A stretch of 24,162 bases of DNA from 4484-232 sp964486555 (GTDB taxonomy: Bacteria; Thermotogota; Thermotogae; Thermotogales; Thermotogaceae). The notes under the pieces were generated by a model. The model was not told the origin of the DNA. It saw nothing but the letters and a program-made list of their open reading frames with translations, and searched no databases. The translations under genes were made by a program, and so were the position numbers. The stretch is from NCBI GenBank assembly GCA_964486555.1, contig CAZANP010000026.1, positions 1 through 24,162 on the forward strand, read 5' to 3'. Of the stretch, positions 13,979 to 22,664 are shown piece by piece; the stretch's first letter is position 1, and each line of letters opens with the position of its first letter.

Positions 13979-16281
13979 GAAAATTCGTTTACAAGAATAG
14001 AAGCTATATATTTTTTATCTTCATCGTGGGATCCATCCTACTCGGGATGATAGGTTTTTTATCTTTGAAAGTCGATTCCGAAATAACCAAGATAGCACCA
14101 GAGGACGATTTCTTCTCGGAACAGTCAAGATTTCTCTCTAAGAAGCTATCCTCCAATAACTTGATCGTCGTCTTAAATTGTAACGGCAATGTTGACGAGG
14201 GGAAAAAAGCTCTAGAAGAGTTGAAAATGAAGTTTGAAAAAACAGGTTTTGTTCACGAAGTTTTGAAGTTCACGAATCCTGAACTCATGATAAAATACGG
14301 ACTTTTTTCGTTAAATGTAGAGAACCTGAGTAACTTCGTGAGAAATTATGACAAGTTGAAAATGGAACTCGAAAAGAATTTCATAGATTTCAGATTCTGG
14401 AGAAATCTTGGGAGAATGCTTTACATTCTACAGGGTACTGTTGAGAAGTACATAAGTGAGAAAGGATTCAGTGAATACGTTCTGGAATCACCCGATAAAA
14501 AGTTACTCTTGATGAATTTCATCCTGGAAGGCTCCATAGTCGATGTGGATTTTGTATCGAGATGTATCAAAGAATTCAAAAGAATAGCAGAAGATATTGA
14601 AAAAAAGAGTGGTTTTAAAATCAGATTCACGGGTAGCGCCATGTCAACCTACGAAGCCAACATTCAAGTTAGAGAAGATTTCCTTTTCACCACACTGTTC
14701 TCCGTTGTAGCCATATCCCTTTTACTTTTTCTTGCTTACTCGAATCTTCTTTCAGCCCTCTATCTATTCTTCTCGATGGTGGTAGCCCTTGGTATATCCG
14801 TGGGTATCTTCTATTTCCTCTTCGGTGAGATAAACATAGTCACCGCTTTTGTGAACGCCATGATATTGGGTCTTGGAATAGATTATGGTATACACACGAT
14901 GACAAAAGTACAGGAGTATATGAAAAAGGGGAGTGATGTGAAAAGCTCTGTGGAGAGAGGTTTAAAAGAGGTATTTGGACCGGCTTTGATATCGGCACTG
15001 ACAACTATAGCCGCGTTCCTTGCGATGGTGATAGGTGGATCAAAAGGGTTCGTTCAGCTTGGGATTATGCTCGCAATAGGTATATCCGTTTTTTTTGTAA
15101 CAATGACGCTGTTTCTTCCCGCTATGATATCCATAGTGCGTGTTAAGCGAAGGGATGGGACGATCTTCGATAAATTTGTAAAAGGTTTGGATCTTTTGAA
15201 AAATGTGAGAATTATAAGGTACATCTGCGTAACCTTGGGGTTGCTTTTCAGTACCTTCGGCCTCCTGAACGTTTCAACATACTGGTATACTCCTCCTGGC
15301 CTCATGCAAAAGAATTCCGAGTCTATAAAAACCTATCAGGATATAAAAAGGGAATTTGGTAACGTCGGCCTAGGAGATGTTGTGATAGCGGTGAAAGATA
15401 TAAAAGAGCTGAAGAGAGTTACAGAGGAATTGAAGGAGAATCCTTTAATCGATAAAACACTCTCAGTGGCTGATATTTTGAACAAGGTATCGGAAGATTC
15501 CTTGAGCGAACTGGCCAGGTTGTATGGGGATTTCATAAAAATCGTGAACGATCCGATCCTTTCCACGATCTTCAGAAAGGTTGGGATATACAAGGAAACT
15601 TTGGAAATGCTTGAGATGATAAAGAATTCGAATTCTCCAGAAGATGTTTTGAAGGAGTTGGAGAAAGACGTACCGTTTTTGTTCTACAATGCAGGGAATC
15701 AAAAGTACCTTTTGATATACGTGAACCCTGTAGATGATTTGTATGTGAATAACAATATAAAAAACGTTATGGACAGCCTGAGCAAATACAAGTTGTATGG
15801 ATATCCCATTGTTTTCTACAAGGCTATGGAGAGTGCGAGAGATTTTATTCTCAAGAGTTCCTTAATCGTTTTCCTAGCCATATTCGTACTGCTGATGCTG
15901 GATATGAAAAGTATAAAAATTCCTTTGATTTCGGTGGTCCTCGTGGCTCTTTCAGCTCTGATCTCTCTGGGTGTAGCTTATCTCAACAGTATAAGAGTTT
16001 CTTTCATGACGCTGCTTATGATACCAATATTGGTTGGAATAGGTGTAGATGGTATGATACATATTTTCCACAGCGTGAGGAAGAACAAAGAAGTCTTACT
16101 TAGAACAGAAAAAGCCGTTACTCTTTCCATTTTGACAACCATAATAGCTTTTGGTAGTTTCGCTCTATCCAAAGGACAATTGCTCAAAGAATTTGGTATC
16201 GTTATAGCGATGGGATTAATCTCTTGCTGGATTTTCACGATGTTCGTATTTCTTCCCATGCTGAGGAGGTGGAGGGCATGA
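13948..16281 (+). CDS. RND/MMPL-family exporter (HAE3-like)
   Basis: This predicts 777 aa from ATG 13948. No convincing binding site precedes it, so translation is probably coupled to the upstream gene; a start at ATG 13885 is less likely because it adds cysteine-rich, atypical residues. The architecture is duplicated. There is an N-terminal helix (about 20-42), a first extracytoplasmic loop to about 240, a five-helix sterol-sensing-like bundle (about 240-400), another helix near 430, a second loop to about 630 and a final five-helix bundle. The TM4-type motif is GLGIDYGIHTMTK in the first half and GIGVDGMIHIFHS in the second, the latter lacking the usual Tyr after Asp. The HAE3/MMPL group moves lipids, hopanoids or other hydrophobic molecules using the proton motive force. 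The stop overlaps the start of a glycosyltransferase gene by 4 nt. Confidence 0.9.
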   Translation: MEIERVGLKIGKFVYKNRSYIFFIFIVGSILLGMIGFLSLKVDSEITKIAPEDDFFSEQSRFLSKKLSSNNLIVVLNCNGNVDEGKKALEELKMKFEKTGFVHEVLKFTNPELMIKYGLFSLNVENLSNFVRNYDKLKMELEKNFIDFRFWRNLGRMLYILQGTVEKYISEKGFSEYVLESPDKKLLLMNFILEGSIVDVDFVSRCIKEFKRIAEDIEKKSGFKIRFTGSAMSTYEANIQVREDFLFTTLFSVVAISLLLFLAYSNLLSALYLFFSMVVALGISVGIFYFLFGEINIVTAFVNAMILGLGIDYGIHTMTKVQEYMKKGSDVKSSVERGLKEVFGPALISALTTIAAFLAMVIGGSKGFVQLGIMLAIGISVFFVTMTLFLPAMISIVRVKRRDGTIFDKFVKGLDLLKNVRIIRYICVTLGLLFSTFGLLNVSTYWYTPPGLMQKNSESIKTYQDIKREFGNVGLGDVVIAVKDIKELKRVTEELKENPLIDKTLSVADILNKVSEDSLSELARLYGDFIKIVNDPILSTIFRKVGIYKETLEMLEMIKNSNSPEDVLKELEKDVPFLFYNAGNQKYLLIYVNPVDDLYVNNNIKNVMDSLSKYKLYGYPIVFYKAMESARDFILKSSLIVFLAIFVLLMLDMKSIKIPLISVVLVALSALISLGVAYLNSIRVSFMTLLMIPILVGIGVDGMIHIFHSVRKNKEVLLRTEKAVTLSILTTIIAFGSFALSKGQLLKEFGIVIAMGLISCWIFTMFVFLPMLRRWRA

Positions 16282-17501
16282 AAATAGCTATGTTCACAGA
16301 CACCTACATTCCTCAGATAAATGGAGTCGCTACCTCTGTTCATATATTCAGAAAATATCTCGAAAAAAGAGGGCACGAAGTTTATGTAGTATCTCCTGCT
16401 GGTCCTGATGATGATGTGAATGTCCTGAAAGTAAAGGGTCTCACGTGGCCCACTGAAACCCAGCATAAATTAGCAATAGCTTTCTCCGGTAGATTGAGAA
16501 ATTTCATAAAAGAACGGAAAATCGAAATACTGCACAGTCATGATCCATTCGTCCTAGGATTCAGAGCTTTGAAAATGCAGAAAGAATTCTCAATACCACA
16601 TGTTCACACCTATCACACACTTCTGGTTGAATATAGGCATTATATTCCAAAACCGTTCACTCCTTCCAAAAAAATGGTGGCGGATTTCAGTGCTTGGTTC
16701 TGCAATATGGTAAATTCTGTAATAGCACCCACTGAAGAGATAAAGAAAGAACTGCTCTCTTACGGTGTTAAAAGGAGAATACATGTTATACCAACAGGTA
16801 TAGATACGGAGACATTCAGCAAACCAAAAAGGGACATAAGGAAAATGTTGAACTTGAAGGGGAAAAAGGTGCTACTCTATGTTGGAAGATTGGCTAAAGA
16901 GAAAAATGTGTTTTTCTTACTGGAAGTCATGAAGAGAATGGAAAAAGGAGTACTGCTCCTCATGGTGGGAGACGGCCCTGAAAGAGAAAGACTCGAAAAG
17001 AAGGCAAGAGAAGAACGCTTAAACATCATCTTCACTGGGCGTGTTCCTAGAGAAGAGCTCGTAGATTACTACCATGCAGCGGATGTTTTCGTTTTCTCGT
17101 CTCTTACGGAAACACAAGGATTGGTGGTTCTGGAGTCTCTAAGTTCTGGAACACCGGTTGTGGCCATAGCCAGGAAGGGCATCAAAAATGTTTTAGAAGA
17201 TGGAAGGGGAGCTTTACTGATAGGCGAGGAAAACGTGGATGTTTTTGCTGAGAAAGTAAAAATGCTTCTTCAGGATGAAAAACTCTTGGAAAGAATGCGA
17301 GAGGAAGGAAAGAAATACGTTCGTGAAAGATGGGCTATGGACGTAATGGCCGAAAAATTGGAGAAAGTTTATGAGGAAGCCATTGAGGAAGGAAAAATAG
17401 AGGTTTCAATTCCTGTTATAAATATGAGAAGATTCATAGAGAGAATGCGATTTTTTAAGGAGGTTCTGGAAGCTTTCGAAGATCTGATATGGTGGAGGTG
17501 A
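16278..17501 (+). CDS. GT4-family glycosyltransferase
   Basis: This is a 407-aa GT-B enzyme. ATG 16278 lies 5 nt after GGAGGTGG. The N-terminal acceptor domain begins MKIAMFTDTYIPQINGVATS, the start typical of diacylglycerol glucosyltransferase-like and phosphatidylinositol mannosyltransferase-like GT4 enzymes, and includes HSHDPFVLGF and HTYHTLLVEYRHYIP. The C-terminal donor domain has LLYVGRLAKEKNV, then the EX7E motif in ETQGLVVLESLSSGTPVV. A Lys/Arg-rich C-terminal helix fits peripheral membrane binding. The likely role is adding a sugar to a membrane lipid or envelope polymer. The overlap with the RND exporter gene suggests both work on envelope lipids. Donor and acceptor are not determined. 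Confidence 0.92.
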   Translation: MKIAMFTDTYIPQINGVATSVHIFRKYLEKRGHEVYVVSPAGPDDDVNVLKVKGLTWPTETQHKLAIAFSGRLRNFIKERKIEILHSHDPFVLGFRALKMQKEFSIPHVHTYHTLLVEYRHYIPKPFTPSKKMVADFSAWFCNMVNSVIAPTEEIKKELLSYGVKRRIHVIPTGIDTETFSKPKRDIRKMLNLKGKKVLLYVGRLAKEKNVFFLLEVMKRMEKGVLLLMVGDGPERERLEKKAREERLNIIFTGRVPREELVDYYHAADVFVFSSLTETQGLVVLESLSSGTPVVAIARKGIKNVLEDGRGALLIGEENVDVFAEKVKMLLQDEKLLERMREEGKKYVRERWAMDVMAEKLEKVYEEAIEEGKIEVSIPVINMRRFIERMRFFKEVLEAFEDLIWWR

Positions 17502-17507
17502 TTCATT

Positions 17508-18137
17508 TTGGCACCATGGCACTTCCTTTTAGGACACGTGGTAGCTGATCATGCTTTTACCAACAACGAGAAGATAAGGAAATATAAAGGTCTGAAGTTA
17601 TTTGGACACATAGTATGGTCATTTTTCGCTATCTTAGCTTTTTGCTTCGATACGATCTTCAATTCTTTAAAAGGAATCGTAATCTTCACTTCCTTCTTTG
17701 TTCTTCACACTGTAGTGGACATTTTGAGGGTTAAGTATTCGAAAAGAAGAAGGATCGTCGATATACTGGAGTTGATAGCCCTTTCAGGAGCTTTTCTTGG
17801 TAATTTGATGATATTTGATCTTTTGAAATCATCCTATCTGTCCCCTGAGTTCGTTTACTATCTTCTTGGTATGAGTGTCGTTTCCGTTGGTGTTACCTAT
17901 ATTTTCAGAAATTTCTATCCAGGAGTGCCTGAGATGTCCGATATCGAGGGAATATCCGAAAGATTGGCTTTCTTTGTTTTCATGCTAGCTGGTAAATTTC
18001 TTTTCGCTTTTCTATCCCTTGTTTTGGGATTTCTCTATAGATTGTGGAGAATAAAAAAATTCGATGCAACTTGGTGGATGAGCCCTTCTTTGGGTGTAGC
18101 CATAAGCGCGGTATGGTACATATCACTTTACCACTAG
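17508..18137 (+). CDS. DUF3307-like integral membrane protein
   Basis: This is a 209-aa protein starting at TTG 17508, 6 nt after a perfect GGAGGTGA that includes the upstream stop. The beginning WHFLLGHVVADHAFTNNEKIRKYKG resembles DUF3307 proteins, whose first helix carries a His...Asp and a gene product of similar size. About five to six hydrophobic segments follow, with conserved-looking FGHIVWSFFAILAF and FVLHTVVDILRVKY (His/Asp inside or near a helix). The biochemical role of the family is not known to me. It lies in the envelope-related middle of the long operon, between the glycosyltransferase and the phosphatase. Confidence 0.6.
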   Translation: MAPWHFLLGHVVADHAFTNNEKIRKYKGLKLFGHIVWSFFAILAFCFDTIFNSLKGIVIFTSFFVLHTVVDILRVKYSKRRRIVDILELIALSGAFLGNLMIFDLLKSSYLSPEFVYYLLGMSVVSVGVTYIFRNFYPGVPEMSDIEGISERLAFFVFMLAGKFLFAFLSLVLGFLYRLWRIKKFDATWWMSPSLGVAISAVWYISLYH

Positions 18138-18147
18138 AGGTGATAGG

Positions 18148-18780
18148 GTGACGTACGTTGTAGGGGATATACACGGTTGTCTGAGGGAACTTGAAATATT
18201 GATTGAAAAGATAAACCCCTCCTCTGGAGATGAATTGATCTTTCTAGGAGATTATGTTGACAGAGGTCCCGATTCTAAAGGTGTAGTGGATTATCTCATA
18301 AACCTTTCAAAAAGAGTGAAAACAGTATTTCTTAGAGGGAATCATGAAGCGATGCTTTTGGATTGTGTAAAATATGGAAAAGATTGTACTCTATGGGCTT
18401 ACAACGGTTCTCATGCCACTCTAAGGAGCTTTAATGGTACGAAAGGTGTATTGGAAAAGCTGGAATTCTTTGAAAACACGAAATATTATCATCTGCACGG
18501 ACGCTATCTCATGGTTCATGGAGGTGTGAGACCTGGTGTGCCGTTAGAAGACCAGGATCCATTTGATCTCGTTTGGATAAGGGATGAGTTCATATTTTCA
18601 GAGAATCCCATGCCTGGTTATGTCGTTGTTTTTGGGCATACCCCCTTTGAAAAACCTTTGTTGATGAAAGATAAGATAGGAATAGATACAGGTTGCGTTT
18701 ATGGTGGACACCTGACAGCTGTGAGGCTTGAGGATCTTAAAATTTATCAAGTCAGATGTGGAGGAGGTTGGGCTCTGTGA
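18148..18780 (+). CDS. PPP-family metallophosphatase (Ser/Thr phosphatase or ApaH/PrpE-like)
   Basis: This predicts 210 aa. GTG 18148 lies 4 nt after GAGGTGA. The metallophosphatase signature is complete: GDIHG (6-10), GDYVDRG (34-40), GNHE (64-67), then the later His ligands in MVHGGVRPG and VFGHTPFEKP. The size and FLGDYVDRGPDSKGVVDYL match bacterial PPP-type enzymes that remove phosphate from phosphoproteins or hydrolyse diadenosine polyphosphates. Two metals (usually Mn or Fe/Zn) are bound by the visible Asp/His/Asn residues. It overlaps coaD by 4 nt. Position next to thrS and coaD does not decide between protein phosphatase and Ap4A hydrolase activity, although Ap4A made by aminoacyl-tRNA synthetases is a possible connection. 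Confidence 0.9.
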   Translation: MTYVVGDIHGCLRELEILIEKINPSSGDELIFLGDYVDRGPDSKGVVDYLINLSKRVKTVFLRGNHEAMLLDCVKYGKDCTLWAYNGSHATLRSFNGTKGVLEKLEFFENTKYYHLHGRYLMVHGGVRPGVPLEDQDPFDLVWIRDEFIFSENPMPGYVVVFGHTPFEKPLLMKDKIGIDTGCVYGGHLTAVRLEDLKIYQVRCGGGWAL

Positions 18781-19274
18781 AAGCACTGTATCCTGGTTCG
18801 TTCGATCCAATAACTTTAGGGCATTTGGATATAGTGGAGAGGGCGAGTAGAATTTTTAAAAACCTGACGATACTCGTTCTGGACAATCCCAGAAAGAAAT
18901 ATACATTCACACTCGAAGAGAGATACGATATGGTTAAAGAAGCTGTAAAGGATTTTAAAGATATATATGTAGACTGTTACAGAGGGCTTTTAGTAGATTA
19001 TATGAAGAAAAATCATTTTAAAATTATAATTCGAGGTATGAGAGCCGTTACAGATTTTGAATACGAGCTTCAAATGGCACTAGCTAACAGAAAACTCTTC
19101 CCGGAAGTAGAAACCGTTTTTTTCATATCGGATGAGAGATTTTCATTTCTATCTTCTAGTCTTGTAAAAGAAGTTGCCATGTACGGCGGTGACGTGAGAA
19201 TGTGGGTTCCACCCAATGTTGAAAAGGTTCTCAGGGGAAAAATGACAGTTAAGGGGGTTAAAAAGGATGGATGA
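18777..19274 (+). CDS. coaD: phosphopantetheine adenylyltransferase
   Basis: This 165-aa enzyme is of standard length and joins ATP and 4'-phosphopantetheine to give dephospho-CoA, the penultimate step of CoA synthesis. GTG 18777 lies 6 nt after GGAGGTTG and overlaps the phosphatase stop. The nucleotidyltransferase signature is intact: YPGSFDPITLGH (5-16, with TLGH as the T/HxGH motif), the substrate-binding RGLLVDY and IIRGMRAVTDFEYE, and the second signature FSFLSSSLVKEVAMYGGDV. The gene overlaps thrS by 8 nt. Confidence 0.97.
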   Translation: MKALYPGSFDPITLGHLDIVERASRIFKNLTILVLDNPRKKYTFTLEERYDMVKEAVKDFKDIYVDCYRGLLVDYMKKNHFKIIIRGMRAVTDFEYELQMALANRKLFPEVETVFFISDERFSFLSSSLVKEVAMYGGDVRMWVPPNVEKVLRGKMTVKGVKKDG

Positions 19275-21204
19275 GGTGAGAATAAAACTTAAAAATGGAG
19301 ATCTCAGAACTTACAGAAAAGGCATAAAGCCACTGGATGTGCTGGAGGATCTCAAAATCGATGGAAAGGTCATTGGAGTGGTTTTCAACGGAGAGTTGTG
19401 GGATCTGATGAGACCGATAGAAGAAGACGGAGAACTGGAATTTGTGGATCTGAACGATAGCAGAGCTCCCAATTTTTACAGACACACCATGGCTCATATA
19501 ATGGCTCAAGCTGTCATGAGGATCTTTGGGGAAAATAAAGTGAGGCTCGGTATAGGACCCGTGATAGAGAATGGTTTCTACTATGATTTTGAGATACTGG
19601 ATGGCTCCATAAAAGAAGAGGATCTACCAAAGATCGAGGAGGAAATGTACAAAATCGTGAAAGAGAATCTACCGATCGAAAGGATCGTCGTGAAGAGAGA
19701 TGAAGCCATAAAGATCATGAAGGAGAAAGGGCAGATATACAAGGTGGAGCTCCTTGAGGAAATGGATGATGAAGAGGTGACACTCTACAAACAGGGAGAA
19801 TTTCTAGATCTGTGCAGAGGGCCTCATCTTCCCTCAACAGGAATCGTCAAGCATTTTAAGCTCTTATCCGTTTCTGGAGCCTATTGGCGGGGTGATGAGA
19901 AAAATCCCATGCTTCAGAGAATATATGGAACAGCTTTTGCTAAGGAAGAAGATCTCAAAAATTACCTCAGGATGCTCGAAGAGGCAAGCAAAAGAGATCA
20001 TAGAAAGCTCGGGCCCAAGTTGGATCTTTTCATATTAGAACCCAGTGTTACACCCGGTATGCCATTTTTCTTACCAAAGGGAACCATCATAATGAACGAG
20101 TTGATGCGCTTTTCAAGAGAACTTCATATTGAGAGAGGTTACATGGAGGTTATAACACCCCTCATTATGAACGAAGCTCTCTGGAGAAGATCAGGACATT
20201 GGGATCATTTTAAAGACAACATGTATTTCACACAGAAGGAGGATGTCAACTTCGCTGTAAAACCTATGAACTGTCCAGGCCACATAATAATATTCAAAAG
20301 GAAACCGGTGTCTTATAGAGACCTTCCGATGCGAATCTTTGAATTTGGGAAGGTTCACAGGTATGAAAGAAGTGGAGTTCTCCATGGGCTTCTCAGAGTG
20401 AGAGCTTTCACACAGGACGATGCTCATGTTTTCTGTACGGAAGAGCAAATAGAAGAAGAAGTGAAGGGAATAATAGACCTGATAGATACGATATACGAAC
20501 AATTCGGTTTCACCTACAGAGCAGAGCTCTGTACGATGCCGGAAGATCACATGGGAGATGAGGAAACTTGGAATAAAGCGACAGAAGCTTTGAAAAATGC
20601 TTTGGACAAGATAGGCCTCGATTACAGGATAAGCGAAGGAGAAGGAGCTTTTTATGGTCCAAAAATAGATTTTCACGTGAAAGATTCCATAGGGAGAGAA
20701 TGGCAGTGTGCCACCGTACAACTAGACTTCCTGATGCCGGAGAGATTCGATGTCAATTACATCGGCCCAGATGGTAAAGAGAAGAGAGTGGTTATGATCC
20801 ACAGAGCCATCTACGGATCCCTTGAAAGGTTCTTTGGTATTTTGATAGAGCATTATGCTGGGGCTTTTCCGACTTGGCTTTCCCCTGTTCAAGTGGTAGT
20901 TATCCCGATATCCGACAAGCACAAGGAATTCGCAGAAAAAGTACATGAGGATATGAAAAGAAGAGGTATAAGGTCGCAACTCGATGATAGGAGGGAGACC
21001 ATATCTTACAGGATAAGGGAAGCTCAAATGAATAAAGTACCTTACATGTTAATAGTGGGAGATAGGGAAATCAGGGAAAACAAAGTGTCGGTTAGATTGA
21101 GAAGCGGGAAAGATCTTGGGATGGTCGATATCCCATCATTTGTCGAAACGATCCTCTCCGAAATCAAGGAGAGAAGATCTGAGTCTCCTTACGAAACGAG
21201 GTGA
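19267..21204 (+). CDS. thrS: threonyl-tRNA synthetase
   Basis: This full-length 645-aa class II enzyme charges tRNA-Thr and edits Ser-tRNA-Thr. ATG 19267 lies 6 nt after a GGGGGTTA site inside coaD. The domains in order are TGS (1-62), the SAD editing domain with ligands His73, His77, Cys183 and His187 (HTMAH and CRGPH), the catalytic core with Zn ligands Cys336 (NCPGH), His387 (QDDAHVF) and His512, and a C-terminal anticodon-binding domain (about 540-640, VVVIPISDKHKEFAEK). The three Zn ligands fall within about two positions of the numbering known for E. coli. Motif 2 is visible as RYERSGVLHGLLRVRAFTQ. No T-box leader is possible, because the gene is internal to the operon, so it is co-regulated with its neighbours. 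Confidence 0.98.
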   Translation: MDEVRIKLKNGDLRTYRKGIKPLDVLEDLKIDGKVIGVVFNGELWDLMRPIEEDGELEFVDLNDSRAPNFYRHTMAHIMAQAVMRIFGENKVRLGIGPVIENGFYYDFEILDGSIKEEDLPKIEEEMYKIVKENLPIERIVVKRDEAIKIMKEKGQIYKVELLEEMDDEEVTLYKQGEFLDLCRGPHLPSTGIVKHFKLLSVSGAYWRGDEKNPMLQRIYGTAFAKEEDLKNYLRMLEEASKRDHRKLGPKLDLFILEPSVTPGMPFFLPKGTIIMNELMRFSRELHIERGYMEVITPLIMNEALWRRSGHWDHFKDNMYFTQKEDVNFAVKPMNCPGHIIIFKRKPVSYRDLPMRIFEFGKVHRYERSGVLHGLLRVRAFTQDDAHVFCTEEQIEEEVKGIIDLIDTIYEQFGFTYRAELCTMPEDHMGDEETWNKATEALKNALDKIGLDYRISEGEGAFYGPKIDFHVKDSIGREWQCATVQLDFLMPERFDVNYIGPDGKEKRVVMIHRAIYGSLERFFGILIEHYAGAFPTWLSPVQVVVIPISDKHKEFAEKVHEDMKRRGIRSQLDDRRETISYRIREAQMNKVPYMLIVGDREIRENKVSVRLRSGKDLGMVDIPSFVETILSEIKERRSESPYETR

Positions 21205-21208
21205 TCTT

Positions 21209-22084
21209 GTGAAGATATTCTTTGAGGAAAAAATATCCGATGATGTGAAAGAGTTCATAAGAAAGTTCGAGCACGATCTGGAAGAAATTGATATTCCAGA
21301 GAAAGCGAGTGTCAAAGTGACAAAGAAAAAGAGATACGATGAGGGGCTGAACCTGTACATGGGAGAAGAACGTGTCGAGATATTGAACAACGGGCAGATC
21401 GTAGCTACTTTCTCAAAAGATATTCACATATCTGGTCCTTGGGCAGTTGTTCGGGCCATACTTTTCCAAGAGAAATCCGTAATAAATTGGGAGTGGGCAA
21501 GAAAGCTCATCAGTGGGTTGTTCCAAGCTCTCATAATTATGCTCGAAAGTGAAGACAGAGAGGGATTCAGCCATTCTCAAAGGGTTGCGAAACTATCAGA
21601 AGAGCTGGGAAAAAGGCTTGGTCTCTCAGATGAGGAGATATCCTCTCTCAGAGAACATGCCATGCTTCATGATGTAGGAAAAATCGGAATAGAGCAGCTC
21701 ATGCTCTATACTCCAACAAGGATTAGATTGTTCGAAAATCTCCCACAAGATCACACGATATTGGGGTCAGTTTATCTCGCATCCATAGAACTCCTCTGGG
21801 ATGTGGTCCCTTCAGTCAGATCCCATCATGAAAGATGGGATGGAAAGGGATATCCTGATGGTTTGAAGGGAGAAGAAATACCTTATTTTGCAAGGATAAT
21901 AGCAGTTTGTGATTTCTACGACGAACTCACGCACTTTGTAACATCCGAGTGGGATGGGGGACCTAAAACTCCGGAAGAAGCTTTGAATATGATAGAAAAA
22001 GAAGCTGGGAAGGCACTGGATCCTAGGATAGCGAGGGTATTCGTGGATATGATGAGGGAGAAGATCAAACGAGGTGATCTATGA
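21209..22084 (+). CDS. HD-GYP-type phosphohydrolase with unknown N-terminal domain
   Basis: This predicts 291 aa. GTG 21209 lies 4 nt after a GAGGTGA that contains the thrS stop region. Residues 1-110 are a charged alpha/beta domain I do not recognise (VKVTKKKRYDEGLNLYMGEE). From about 115 on it is an HD-GYP domain: FSHSQRVAKLSEELGKRLGL, HAMLHDVGKIG with the HD pair at 154-155, and HHERWDGKGYPDGLKGEEIP from 206, matching the HHExxDGxGYP hallmark. The downstream helix reads AVCDFYDELTH. Such domains bind two or three metals and usually degrade cyclic di-GMP. The N-terminal domain could be a sensor. It is the last gene of the operon, and its 3' end overlaps a convergent gene by 20 nt. Confidence 0.9.
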   Translation: MKIFFEEKISDDVKEFIRKFEHDLEEIDIPEKASVKVTKKKRYDEGLNLYMGEERVEILNNGQIVATFSKDIHISGPWAVVRAILFQEKSVINWEWARKLISGLFQALIIMLESEDREGFSHSQRVAKLSEELGKRLGLSDEEISSLREHAMLHDVGKIGIEQLMLYTPTRIRLFENLPQDHTILGSVYLASIELLWDVVPSVRSHHERWDGKGYPDGLKGEEIPYFARIIAVCDFYDELTHFVTSEWDGGPKTPEEALNMIEKEAGKALDPRIARVFVDMMREKIKRGDL

Positions 22085-22562
22085 GAACGCCTAAAAGAAA
22101 TTCAGGAACCTTCAAACCTGATCTCAAAGCATTCAAAGCGAATCGAAGCCTCGTTATATCTCTTTTGATGTTCTGTCGTTCAATCGGATCGTTTGAAGAG
22201 TAATACCTCCTTTCAAGCTCATTTATCTTTCTTTCGAGTTCTCTAACACTCGTATGTCTCACTTGAGGTAAATAGAATTTCTGTTCGTTCATTCTTTCCT
22301 CTCTATTAGGATAGTATATGTAAACCTGTGTCTTTCCAGCCACGGCTGCAAGGAATGAACCACGTTTTCTCAAATCCAGGGATATTCTTCCGTATATAAC
22401 GTATCCACCATTTCTTATGGCTTCCTTCTTGAAACCCATGAGGTTGGATATCTCTTGAGATAACACACGAAGTACACTCCTGCTGGCAGGAGCAGAATAA
22501 GGAATACCGGGTTCACCAGGATCAAGTTTATACCCCAAGACAGGATTCTCAATGGAAACCAT
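22065..22562 (-). CDS. hypothetical protein, 165 aa, with C-terminal coiled coil
   Basis: I do not recognise a named family. ATG 22562 is chosen because GGAGGG lies 8 nt upstream, right after a strong promoter; longer readings toward 22760 would run antisense through hslO. The N-terminus (GYKLDPGEPGIPYSAPASRSVLRVLSQEISNLM) has no signal peptide. The middle is strand-rich (GGYVIYGRISLDLRKRGSFLAAVAGKTQVYIYYP). The C-terminal third is a charged coiled coil (VRELERKINELERRYYSSND...NIKRDITRLRFALNALRSG). The beginning loosely recalls small flagellar or envelope proteins of Thermotogales, but that is not firm. It ends 20 nt inside the convergent HD-GYP gene. Confidence 0.72.
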   Translation of the reverse strand: MVSIENPVLGYKLDPGEPGIPYSAPASRSVLRVLSQEISNLMGFKKEAIRNGGYVIYGRISLDLRKRGSFLAAVAGKTQVYIYYPNREERMNEQKFYLPQVRHTSVRELERKINELERRYYSSNDPIERQNIKRDITRLRFALNALRSGLKVPEFLLGVLIDHLV

Positions 22563-22583
22563 TCTTGGTTCCCTCCAAAAAGA

Positions 22584-22592
22584 ATTATACCA
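22584..22592 (-). promoter_or_regulatory. extended -10 promoter of the 165-aa gene
   Basis: Read on the minus strand, TGGTATAAT (22592-22584) is a perfect extended -10. TTGAAA (22610-22605) lies 15 nt upstream as a possible, slightly close -35. The predicted start near 22577 leaves a very short leader of about 15 nt that begins with the ribosome binding site. Confidence 0.65.
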
Positions 22593-22596
22593 TTGG

Positions 22597-22625
22597 TTGA
22601 CCCATTTCAAATAAAAGTGTATTTT
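22597..22625 (+). promoter_or_regulatory. candidate promoter of hslO
   Basis: TTGACC (22597-22602), a 17-nt spacer and TATTTT (22620-22625) lie about 40 nt before the hslO start. It interleaves with the opposing promoter of the 165-aa gene, so the two probably compete for RNA polymerase. Confidence 0.5.
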
Positions 22626-22664
22626 AAGATTGAAAAGCAGGAAATCACATGGGAGGAGATCGAG

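Noticed and set aside
19201..19280. T-box or leader regulation of thrS
   Set aside because: The gene overlaps coaD by 8 nt and has no leader region of its own; no T-box sequence is present.
22593..22664. Longer hslO starting upstream of 22665
   Set aside because: It would begin within the overlapping promoters and has no binding site; ATG 22665 has GGAGGAGA at 5 nt and the family N-terminus.
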